Both the position numbers and the translations under genes were made by a program. Of a DNA stretch of 64,000 nt, positions 36,051 through 46,266 are shown one piece after another. The notes below the pieces were generated by a model. The model was not told the DNA's origin, did no database searches, and worked only from the letters and a program-made list of their open reading frames with translations. The DNA is from Chondrosia reniformis (Eukaryota > Porifera > Demospongiae > Chondrillida > Chondrillidae), in NCBI GenBank assembly GCA_947172415.1, contig OX359196.1, positions 5,519,901-5,583,900 of the forward strand, in the 5' to 3' direction. The stretch's first letter is position 1. Each line of letters opens with the position of its first letter.

Positions 36051-36623
36051 TAAATGTTAACGGAGCGACATACGAGAGGTGTTGGTGACGCATTAGAAGA
36101 ACATCACAATACATCACCAGCTTGCGCAATCGTAACCTTGAAAACTTCATTATATCTTGATTATTTTGTAATTTTAATTAAGCAAAACTTCGCCAGACGT
36201 TTCCTATGCACATGTACCATGATATATGTTGGTTTCAAAATGATCTGACCAATTCAAATTTTTTATTAATATAACACATAGCTTCAATATAAATTTCCCA
36301 TAAGTTTTCTATAGTCCTATGGCCTTTTATATGCAGACTTTGTCCTCCGTTTTCAAACAAACGGAGGCCTAAATAAAAAAATCCCTTAATTTAAAAGTTT
36401 TATACCCTAAACTTTATGATGATATGCCCATTTTGTTTCGGTCCTTTCTTGGAGCCATATGAATTATTTAATTATTTATTTATTTATATTAGATTACCTT
36501 AGTATATTGTAACTTGCACTGTATATAGATGTAAGGGAAGCCATGTTTTTTGTGTTATGTAGGAGGATGCACGGTACTACAATATTCTGCTAACTGATTC
36601 AAATCCATCACTATAATATTAAA

Positions 36624-37961
36624 ATGAGCTCGAGGAGGCGGAGACGGATTGCAATAGCAGTAGTAGTAATAGGTATCGTCTTGTATTTATGGAAGTTTTC
36701 CTTTGTTGAAGAAGATGACATGCCTTCTGACAGAGAAGACTTCGCTGAAACTATAAACAATAACGAAAAGAAAACTAAGACTCCCGATCCCTTCCCTTAT
36801 AACCAAAATTGTGCAAGTAGAGGTGATCCATATCTCCCTATGTGTCCGTTCTGTAAAGACAAAGACATGGGAAGCGTTTCCGTTTATTTCGAGGAATTCG
36901 ACAAATTAAACAGCAACTACTGGAACGCTTATTCCACTAGAGAAGTTAACACCCCCAAAACCTGTTTACTGCCGAATGGTGCCAAGTGCATCCCCCAGCA
37001 CAGCGACAAGATGGCTGACGTGGTGTTTAGAGCGCAATCTTTTAGAAGAGGTAGCCTTCCCACAAGGTATTGCTATCCACAGATCATATCAATTTTAAAT
37101 TCTGAAGTTGAGAGTTCAGATTATGCTAGTCAGCCTCAGGTTCAACATGCGGAAGTGCACATTGATTTCCATCCGGAATCAGAAGTGTGTATATCTGATG
37201 CATGTTCTGCCTGGTATAGGGAGGCTCTGATAAACAGGAAACAGCCAGACCCTTCAAAAAGAAGTGGAGTAGCCATGTTTTTGAGTAACTGTCCGAAAGA
37301 ACATTGGAGGACTGAGTGGATTACTAATTTGATACAGTATGTTCAGATTGACATGCATGGAACTTGTTTTCATAATGTTAATGAATCTTCTGATCGCCAA
37401 GATAAACAATTTATTGAAAGTTTCATCAAAAAAGCCTCCACTTACAAGGCCATTGTAACAATGGAGAACCATATTCAGAAAGCATACATAAGTGAAAAGA
37501 TATTTGCTGTGTATGCATCTGGTGCTATTCCTGTGTATTGGGGACCTCCAGATATACACCAGTGGTTGCCTGGTAACCATACTTTTGTAGACTTAAGTAA
37601 ATACGGTGAATCTCAAGAAAATGCAGCCAATTATATTAAACGTATCCTAGAAGATGATGAAATTTTCAAATATCACACTTCAAACTTTGATGTTGATAAA
37701 GTTCTCAAGTTTACGAAAAAAGTGTGTTCTGTGGGTGATTATGTGTGCAGCCTGTGTAAACATGCTTACAAACTAAAGGAGGCCTCTCTCACAGAAAGAA
37801 GAGCCTGCAATTGTCATAACCAACCACCAAAGCCTATTCAGCTCAAGTTGGCAACCATGTCTTATAGATTACTCTATCTATTTATGTTTCTATTGTTAGT
37901 GCTATTCTGTGGTCTTTGCCTTTTGTTTTTTATTCACTGTTGTTTTACTTATGCCAATTAA
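36624..37961 (+). CDS. alpha-fucosyltransferase family GT10, intronless, 445 aa, two membrane segments
   Basis: Fucosyltransferases of CAZy family GT10 transfer fucose from GDP-fucose to glycans in the Golgi. The N-terminus is a short cytoplasmic SSRRRRR followed by a signal-anchor IAIAVVVIGIVLYLWKF (about 10-27). The catalytic domain ends in the GT10 donor-binding motif: ATVTMEN-type start IVTMENHIQKAYISEK, then IFAVYASGAIPVYWGPPDI and GNHTFVDLSKY (about 278-328), matching FENS..DYVTEK...G.VPVV.GP...F.P..SFID. Before it are AMFLSNC and YVQIDMHGTCF, GT10-like strands. Cys-rich tail (CSVGDYVCSLC...ACNCH). Unusually, a second strongly hydrophobic segment lies at about 416-441 (LLYLFMFLLLVLFCGLCLLF), close to the C-terminus. 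The lack of introns suggests retroposition or intron loss. Linkage specificity cannot be assigned. Confidence 0.85.
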   Translation: MSSRRRRRIAIAVVVIGIVLYLWKFSFVEEDDMPSDREDFAETINNNEKKTKTPDPFPYNQNCASRGDPYLPMCPFCKDKDMGSVSVYFEEFDKLNSNYWNAYSTREVNTPKTCLLPNGAKCIPQHSDKMADVVFRAQSFRRGSLPTRYCYPQIISILNSEVESSDYASQPQVQHAEVHIDFHPESEVCISDACSAWYREALINRKQPDPSKRSGVAMFLSNCPKEHWRTEWITNLIQYVQIDMHGTCFHNVNESSDRQDKQFIESFIKKASTYKAIVTMENHIQKAYISEKIFAVYASGAIPVYWGPPDIHQWLPGNHTFVDLSKYGESQENAANYIKRILEDDEIFKYHTSNFDVDKVLKFTKKVCSVGDYVCSLCKHAYKLKEASLTERRACNCHNQPPKPIQLKLATMSYRLLYLFMFLLLVLFCGLCLLFFIHCCFTYAN

Positions 37962-38144
37962 GGCTTTGATGTATTTTCTTTATGACATATTAATGTTATG
38001 TACACTTCAAGTATTACCATTTTGTATTATATGTACATATGTACATACATGAATATTCTAATACATCATTAATGAAATACAATGTACATAATATAATAAG
38101 TATACTATTCTGATATACATGAAGTTTTAAGGTGTACGTGTGAA

Positions 38145-40807
38145 CTAGAAGGTGAATTGGACTGCTATTCCATTGAAAGGCTCTGTCTCCCCTTCCCTGT
38201 AGGTGAGGCTAAAACCTCCCTTTCTACACTCCTCTAGGTTCTCATAGATACCAAACTGAGGGCCAAATCTAACAGGGATGATAGCTTTGTACTGGTTGGC
38301 TCTGTCTGATGTGTTGGGAGGTATCTGACCTATGACCTTTGTGCTGATACAGAGTCCAGATGGTGATACTGCCTGTATAGCAACCTTGACTGGAAGCTCT
38401 GGGGTAGGACAAGCAAACGTGACACAGGCAGCCCGAGTTTTGCCTGTAGATGGCTCTGAATTGACTTGCTCTCCCTTCTGCCACGTGAAACCTGAGACAT
38501 CAAACTTCCAGATTGATCTAAAGACTGTATCCAGGTTGTCATCGGAAACGGACTGAGCCTTAAACCAACACATCCTTGGAGGTTTCTCTTGCCATAATTG
38601 AAGGTTTAGTTGTGGAAGTGATCTACATGGGACCCGCGCATCAATGGCTGAGAATGCATCAGTAGGTACAGTCTTGATGTTGTCACCAGCATCACATATA
38701 ACTCTTGAGAGAGCAGCCTTTGCAGTACCTAATTCACTGAGTGACCTTAGCTGTTCAGGAGTGAATTCTCCAGGCCTTTGATACCAGAATCTGTCACCTT
38801 CTCTCATTCCTAAAAATGAAATAGACCAGATGCAGGCAAAGGTCGTTCCAAGAAGACCTCCTGTCACGGGCACTTCAGCAATACCAGCCGGCCAGAGATC
38901 TGCATTATCGATATTCCCATAAACTCTTTCAAAATTTTCCAAGTCTTTATCAGGGATTCTTGATCCTTGCAGTCCCAGTTGGCTGGCACAAAACCGCCTA
39001 TATACTCCATATGATGGTAAGCCGTGATCACGTCCTCTAGCAATATTTAATGCAGCCAAATCTGCTCCTATAGCGTTGCTTCTCTCAAACAACTGGTTTG
39101 TTAGGACACTGGTAACTGAACTATCAAGGTTTAGAGAGACTGCATTTAGCAATCCAAGGATAAGGGGATCTGGCCCAGACCTTTCAAATTCTGCAGGGTT
39201 GAAGAATGCATCAACAAGATTAAGTGGAGTGAGTTTTTGAGTGTAGTCAGGTCTTAGTCTCTGTAGCACAGGTTGAACCTGACTGTGTCCAATTCTGAAA
39301 GCTGCTCCTGCAAAAGAATTTGGCATATCACCATTAATACGAGGGTCATACCCTCGATAGGGACCAATCAGACGAGCAAATTCCTGCTGACCCAGCATAC
39401 GAGGAAGATATTGATCAAATGTAATAATCTGGATGATGGCAATGACAATTTTTCTAGCTTCTTGGAATGTTCGTTCATCATCCCAATCAGGGTTGAGTTG
39501 CAGCAACTGGTCTGCCAAGTTGTTATGGAAACGTACAAAGTATGTGTGTATGGCTGTCAGTGCGTTTTGTTCATTGGCTCTCAAATCTCCACCCCTGAAG
39601 CAGGGTGATGGCGGGAGGCAGGGCATGCGGGGAGCTGGGTCTCGTGGCATGAACCTACGAGGTTGGCCCTTACCATCAACTTCATTACCTTCCAAAAGGC
39701 GGCCATTTCTGAATGCTCTTAATAGAGGTTGTTCAGCATCCAAAGAACCATACACCATAGAACCGTCCAGCCAATGGGTAATTTGATTTAATTGATCTCT
39801 AGGATTAAAAATTCCAGGGATACGTGGTCGGCAGACAGCAGCTCCTCTTTCAAAACGGAGGCAGTCTCCGTTGTTAAGTGTACCACGACCGAATGTAGTA
39901 TCATTAGCTAGAACAGGAATTGGGATACATTCTCCAAAAGGATCACACCCACGACACTCCTCCTCTTCGGGTTCTAGTACACTAGCTTCAATCAGATAGG
40001 CATAGTCATGGTCAATAAACTGTCCCCACTGCATCAACATTAGTGTAGCATCAGATTGGGTAATAGGGCGATCTGCAATGATGGATGTGGAAACAAATCG
40101 GGCAGAGGGTGACGGAGGTGAAAATGGTTCAGGAGCTGGAAAGAATCTGAAAGTCTGGTCAAAGCCTCTAGGTTGACCAACCCCATCCTCATAAAAGGCT
40201 GGAATTACTCTTCGGAATGCTGCAAACGCAGCTCCTTCAAGTGGATTGTCTAAGTCATTACAGCTTCCATTAATTGTCCTGAACTTCCTAACGTCCTCTC
40301 CCATGCAACATGGAACAAAGAGATCGCACTCCGCTGCCTCTATAACTGCTCTTACAAACCTCTCTGGGATACCTTCTCCAGGTGGACCGTCCCACCCACG
40401 TAGTTCATCTATTCTGTGAATTGCATACTCTAAACCCATTCTAGCATCAGCTATTCTTCTTGCCCCTGGTTGAGCCCTCTTCATCCATCTTATCATCTCG
40501 TTTGCATCTGCCTTGCCGGGGTCATAGGGCTCCACCTCCTGTCTCCTTCTATTTTCTCTAGCTCTGTCCATCATAGCTCTCATATCTGTAATTGCCTCAT
40601 CAATTATTGAGTCAAAGAAGTCATCAAAAGCATCTGGAATTGTAAATGAAGAAAAGACATTACATAAATACAGAAAATGCAAATACTATTTATAGGAAAT
40701 GTATTGGGATATATGCATTTCAGTCAGTCAAATTCTTTCCAACCTTGTCCAAGTACTGCAGTAGCAGCAAATACCACCAAGCAAAAGGTTATCAGGAGCT
40801 TCATCAT
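38145..40807 (-). CDS. secreted animal heme peroxidase (peroxidasin/MPO superfamily), 2 exons, 850 aa
   Basis: Exons on the minus strand: 40807-40744 and 40633-38145; phases agree. Exon 1 is a clean signal peptide (MMKLLITFCLVVFAATAVLG). The peroxidase domain shows QWGQFIDHD (about 225-233, distal Asp-His pair), THWLDGSMVYGS, catalytic Arg in FVRFHNNLADQ (about 388), AAFRIGHSQVQP with proximal His (about 474), and NIARGRDHGLPSYG. In mammalian peroxidases the distal region reads REHN, whose Glu makes a covalent heme ester. Here it is RFHN, so that Glu is Phe. The last 200 residues, from about 640, are not part of the core fold; they contain paired Cys (CVTFACPTP, CISTKV) and look like an extra beta-rich domain that I do not recognise. 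No Ig or LRR modules of true peroxidasin are present. Tail to tail with the GT10 gene. Confidence 0.9.
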
Positions 40808-41390
40808 TCTTCTCCTTGGTAACTCTGGCAACTGCGGAGCATCTCGGCTTGCAGGCATTTATACTTATTTAGGAAGCCCTGCAACCAGCTCTTGTGTGTG
40901 CCAGCCTATACAGATGAAAATGGCTGATCTTAGGGTATTTCTACATTAAGGCATCCATGATTGCTACCATAGTAGTTGCTACAGTTATGAATCTACCAAT
41001 AGAAATCCAATTTCCTGTTGCTCCTCAAAGGCAAAGAATCTAATTCTATTTCTATTGGTTATTGCATCACAATACGGAGCAGCAGAAGGAAGCCAACTCC
41101 TATTCAATTCTAAGGATACTAAACACATATACAAGGATTCAATATTCTGTCATTATCACTTTAGCTGGCTGGATAAATATGAATGTAGAAATGTGATTTG
41201 TATTGTTGACTCAATAAAGCATTAATGTGTGAGGAATTCTTACATGTACATTAGCCTTGGGAATGAATACTTTATGCAGCAGTCTTCAATCTTCAATATT
41301 TCTAATGTATGGTCATGCATAAATCTACCTACATACGTATGTAGGTATAGGTTATATGTTGTATATAAAAATAATAATTATTTATGTAAA
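40808..41390. other. intergenic, promoter side of the peroxidase gene
   Basis: No exon seen. It contains the upstream region of the heme peroxidase and a short direct repeat (attctatttctattgg / ctaccaatagaaatccaatt, inverted) near 40990-41060. Confidence 0.4.
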
Positions 41391-42254
41391 TCTCCTATTG
41401 CAATTATACACCAGAGTGGGCCTCTTATTGCAATTATACACCAGAGTGGGCCTCTTATTGCAATTATACACCAGAGTGGGCCTCTTATTGCAGTTATACA
41501 CCAGAGTGGGCCTCTTATTGCAGTTATACACCAGAGTGGGCCTCCTATTGCAGTTATACACCAGAGTGGGCCTCTTATTGCAGTTATACACCAGAGTGGG
41601 CCTCCTATTGCAGTTATACACCAGAGTGGGCCTCTTATTGCAATTATACACCAGAGTGGGCCTCTTATTGCAGTTATACACCAGAGTGGGCCTCTTATTG
41701 CAGTTATACACCGGAGTGGGCCTCTTATTGCAGTTATACACCGGAGTGGGCCTCTTATTGCAGTTATACACCGGAGTGGGCCTCTTATTGCAATTATACA
41801 CCAGAGTGGGCCTCCTATTGCAGTTATACACCAGAGTGGGCCTCTTATTGCAGTTATACACCAGAGTGGGCCTCTTATTGCAGTTATACACCGGAGTGGG
41901 CCTCTTATTGCAGTTATACACCAGAGTGGGCCTCTTATTGCAGTTATACACCAGAGTGGGCCTCTTATTGCAGTTATACACCAGAGTGGGCCTCTTATTG
42001 CAGTTATACACCAGAGTGGGCCTCTTATTGCAGTTATACACCAGAGTGGGCCTCTTATTGCAGTTATACACCAGAGTGGGCCTCTTATTGCAGTTATACA
42101 CCAGAGTGGGCCTCTTATTGCAGTTATACACCAGAGTGGGCCTCTTATTGCAGTTATACACCAGAGTGGGCCTCTTATTGCAGTTATACACCAGAGTGGG
42201 CCTCTTATTGCAGTTATACACCAGAGTGGGCCTCTTATTGCAGTTATACACCAG
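41391..42254. repeat. 30-bp minisatellite, about 28.8 copies
   Basis: The unit cagttatacaccagagtggg + cctcttattg repeats exactly every 30 bases with no spacers. Copies vary at only three sites: caatt/cagtt, ccagag/ccggag and ctctt/ctcct. The variant order shows blocks, for example three adjacent ccggag units at 41701-41790, and the last dozen units are identical. Because 30 is a multiple of 3, several frames on both strands are open for 290-380 codons. I regard these as artefacts because there is no codon-type constraint and the start is outside the array. Confidence 0.97.
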
Positions 42255-42436
42255 CTATGGAATTCAATGCCTCAGTGTTGTCCTGGCAACAGTGTATACA
42301 TATGTAAGCCTATTGGAAGTGTTTATATATGTCCAATGCATTACAGAAGAACTTACACTGTATTTATTAGTTAACAGTTATCATTATTACATTACACCAA
42401 AATAAGGTTCACACAAATTTGCATTTTACACTGCTA

Positions 42437-45400
42437 CTATTGCAACACGTCAGCTTTATTTGATGTTTCATAACGCCGCTCTATGATGGTCCTCTCAATC
42501 TGTTTCAATGATTCCTGTAGTGCTTCCACTTCATCCATTTTATTCTGAAGCTTTGCCTGCTCAATATATCCAATCAGCTTTTCGTACTGGGCCAGAAAAG
42601 GATCTTCCTCCTCGACTACCTGGTTGGATTCAGGTATCCATGCCTGGTCTGTGGTCTCAGCACCAATGTGAACTCTGGCTGAGGCACCCTCTTCTTGAGA
42701 TATCCCTCCTAGCCTCGCCTTTAGGAGTGACAGGGAGGACTGTTTTGCTGCCTCTTGCTCTCTCCTTCGCTTCTCTACACGCTCCAGCTCTGCAAGTCTT
42801 TCCATCTCCTTCCTGGCCTTTTCTTTGGCTTCTATGATGGCATCCAGCTCCTCCTGATTAGGAAGGGGCTGTAGGCAAAACAGATTTGACTGAAGATAGA
42901 ATGCAGCAAACTGGCGTATGTTTTGGTGGACCATTGACTCTCTCTTTGACAGTTCATGTCCAGTCTCACTTCTTAACGATGCAATCTGCTTACTAAATGA
43001 GAAAATGTAAAGCTTTTTACAATACAGTCTCCAGTGCCATCATCTCATGTTAATAAATCTTTCCTACATTTTCCATCCACACACTTACGTAAGTGCATAA
43101 GGTATACATTATCTATTTAAAAGTATTGCCTTATATGATTCACAAGTGTATACCTAATAGAGTCAATCTTCTCACAAGGTTTCACAATTTTTACTTTCTC
43201 CAGTTGGGCATCTTCCAGACCATAGGTAGTCTCACCAGATCTAATGATGGATGCACATATGCTATCAGACCATTAATAGTACGAGACAAGAAGCACAATC
43301 CTAATGTAGCTCTCCAGGCATACTTACAAAAGAGATTTACAAATGGCTGTATAGTTGGGCACAAAACTGTCAACCTCCCTCATCAAAGCAATCAGTCTCT
43401 ATGACAACAAATATGAGAGTAGAGAGAAAGGCAGTAGACACAGCTTGTCAACTATCAGAGCATTATCGGACCATATACCCCTGCAGTTTAATACATGTTT
43501 TATTCTTCTTCTAACTCCCCCAACACAAAAATATGTTTTTCTACACATTTTGTCAAACTTTCTATGAGTTACTTTATTCCTTAAAAGCTATTAAGTATAA
43601 ACTTCATAAAATTGAAGCTTCTCGATCTAAATCTACCACTATGTCATTGCTCAGAGGCAGGGAATGTTACTAGTATGTCTACTTTACTCACATCATACAA
43701 GGCCAAGAGTTGAACTGGTTTATGGGTAGTCTTCTTGATCTGGTCTAATTGTCTACACGCAGAAAACACTTCTTGTAAAAGCAAATAGAAAGCCATACTA
43801 CCCATACATCATTATGGTAATAGGTTACAATAGCAGTAATACCAAACAGCTTCAGTACACAAAAGGCAAATGCATTAGAGGAATAGTCCTCCCACACTGG
43901 TATTCAAAGTCATGCCACAAATTAGGACTAATTCAATTTCCATTTATAAATGAGTTAGCTCAATATCCCTCGTCCTATTTACATGACTTCCTATCAGCCT
44001 CATCTGGCTCCCTTCTATAGGGAATCCCTTGTATTTCAAAGAGGCTTGATCTGACAAGTATAGCCAGCCCACCATCCTAGAATGTGTAGCAATCACTTCC
44101 ATATTGAGATACTGGACTGGTTCTCTTAAGAAAGCTGTGAATGGTTTTTCCGCACTAGAAAGGATGTTTCTTCATCTTTGAGGAAATACCAATGCCCTCT
44201 CTAATGTAATTCTCTACAGACTCATTATACAATGAACACCCATTGCTATCTCACTATCTGAATAGTTCAAATGTATGTCACTATGGACACACAAATTTGG
44301 GTGGCAAAAGAATGATAGTTTAAAATTCTTTACGTCAACTCACTTGACAAGCAGATATTCACAGTAATCATCAACTAAAAAACCATCTTTCTCCGAATTC
44401 TCATCTTCTCCATCAACACTGGGACCCTTTGACTTTGGCTTCTTTATATCCCATTTCTTAGAAGGAATGGCACATTTGTATCCCAGCTTTGCTTCAACCA
44501 AATAAACTACAGGGAGAGAGAGGGATTGTGTGAACAGAGATAAAATAGGAAGAGGTGAAAGGTAGTTAGCAAAGGGTATGAGAGAGGTTACAGTTGGGTA
44601 GTACATAATTGATAAGAAACCACAACTGTTAAATCTTATGAGGGAGAAACATAAGTGATAAGAAACCACAACTGTTAAATCTTATGAGGGAGACACATAA
44701 AGAGTAACAAGTAGCTAACCAGCTTCTTTGTACCCAAAGTGTCCCGAGCATCTCTTACAAGTGATACCTCCACACACTCTACAGTGGTGCCTGCGTCTAG
44801 TTGCACCAAAGCTGCGTCTACAGCCCTTGCAGTAGGCCACACTCTGATCAGGCAGCCATTTTACAACACTCTGCTCCACCTCTGTGGGCAGAAAGAAGAG
44901 GTCTCTTAGATGTGAACACTATTTAGTATAAAAGGATTATTTGGCCCGGCAACTAAACATTGTAAAGCTTCTGAACATTACAGTTACATGCAAAATGTTT
45001 ATGAATGAATGAATTTCTCTGACAGCTGCAACTGGAGGTAGCACCTTACAACATATACAAAAGTGGTAGTAGTTAATAGTTAGCATACATACATAATAAT
45101 TAATCATTTAAAATTCATCTACTTGTACGTATATTGTGTATATACTCAAACTGTATAATCAATGATGACCTAAAATTGCATAACAAAGACTACCATACAA
45201 ACAGTAAAGCTTTGAAAGAAGCCACTATGGTAATGTAGGAAAATGCTCATTTTCAAGAGTCCCAAAGATGTGAGGCAACAGATGTTAGAATGCTGAGGTA
45301 ACAGAGGTCAGAGTCCCAAAGATGTGAGGCAACAGATGTTAGAATGCTGAGGTAACAGAGGTCAGATAAGAGGTGACATTTGCTAGGACAGAGATGCCAT

Positions 45401-46154
45401 AAAATGGCTGTCCAGATGACCACTTGATATATAGAGAATGATAACAGTGGAGAGAAAGGTCACTTTGATGAATGCTTACCTTTGAGTTTGGCTGGTGTTA
45501 CCAGCTTTGCTTTGGAAAGCGCTGATAACAGCTACAATGATAAAGAACACATGGAGGTTGCTAATAAATTGGAAACAAGAAGATGAGGGAAAAGATGCAT
45601 ATATACACATATGGGCTGCATAAAAGGTTAATAGATGGATGTATGAATACAATTAAAATGTCTCTAAGACTAGTCAAACGTGGCTTTATCTAGCACGCTA
45701 ACATTACCTTGTGTAGGTTTTCTATTAGTCGACAAGTCTTTTGGTGTAGCGGCAATAAACATTTCCCTCTCTTTTCTATGAAGCTTGCTGTCCAATCTAC
45801 TTCAGCTCCTAGAGTTTGGTTCTCTTGGAACACACTCCACCCAACAGCGTTGCTGACTGTACCGCGGTTCGCTTGGTCGACCTTAGCGTCTGGGGAGGCA
45901 TGAGGCGCGGGTCTTTGGGGCGAGCTTGTAGTAGAGGGTCCGCTAGATGGCTTGAGCTTGTTCTTGGCTTTGTCAATAATGTTGGTAAATCCCCTTTTCA
46001 AAGTGTCTAACTGGGTCCTCGAGTCGTGATCACTACTACTGATGCATATTTCAAAGTGCTGTTGGAGCCCCAGAATACCTGAAAATATCTTCTTACAGTT
46101 TGGACATATATGCCCTTCTAAGAATGTGCCTTCTTCATCGATCCCTGCAGCCAT
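42437..46154 (-). CDS. RBSN: rabenosyn-5-like FYVE protein, 7 exons, 503 aa
   Basis: Exons on the minus strand: 46154-45708, 45531-45480, 44881-44720, 44506-44344, 43752-43692, 43398-43328, 42992-42437; all phases agree. Rabenosyn-5 links Rab5/Rab4 and PI3P on early endosomes. Order: N-terminal C2H2 finger (Cys17, Cys20 ... His, Cys); FYVE finger at about 175-272 with WLPD, CKGC, RRRHHCRVCGG and CKRC; a helical region; then a coiled coil (EELDAIIEAKEKARKEMERL) and a C-terminal Rab-binding helical hairpin, FLAQYEKLIGYIEQAKLQNK then MDEVEALQESLKQIE, which mirrors human IKAYI.DAKQCGRLDEVEVL. The NPF motifs of vertebrate rabenosyn are absent and the protein is shorter (human 784). The last FYVE zinc pair, normally RVCxxC, is LVDDYC, so one Cys is Asp266. 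Exons 5 and 6 are short and rest on phase and weak similarity. Confidence 0.87.
44606..44700. repeat. 46-bp direct duplication in RBSN intron 3
   Basis: gataagaaaccacaactgtt + aaatcttatgagggaga(a/c)acataa occurs twice in tandem, next to the exon 3 donor. Confidence 0.85.
45257..45364. repeat. 54-bp tandem duplication in RBSN intron 2
   Basis: gagtcccaaagatgtgaggc + aacagatgttagaatgctga + ggtaacagaggtca is present twice with no differences, which implies a recent duplication. Confidence 0.9.
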
Positions 46155-46266
46155 TTCTAAGTATAAACAAGTTAATGGGTGGGCTGGGTGGTACGACCTA
46201 TGGTACGACTAAGTAGCCATTTTAGAAATTTCTATGATAACATAAGAAAATGGCGGGCTCTTAACC
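46155..46266. promoter_or_regulatory. putative bidirectional promoter RBSN / TUBGCP6
   Basis: 112 bases separate the divergent start codons. It contains an inverted near-repeat (ggtacgacctatggtacgac; ctaagtagccattttagaaa). No TATA box. Inferred from geometry. Confidence 0.5.

Noticed and set aside
41391-42254. CRISPR array
   Set aside because: 30-bp units are contiguous with no unique spacers, and the host is a eukaryote.
41229-42405. Overlapping 290-381-codon frames on both strands
   Set aside because: They lie entirely in the 30-bp minisatellite. Open frames follow from a unit length divisible by 3, and flanks show no coding character.
43814-44160. Extra RBSN exon candidate on either strand
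   Set aside because: A minus-strand frame has an acceptor in matching phase, but including it breaks the frame to the next exon, and the peptide resembles no rabenosyn region. Skipping it gives a perfect phase match.
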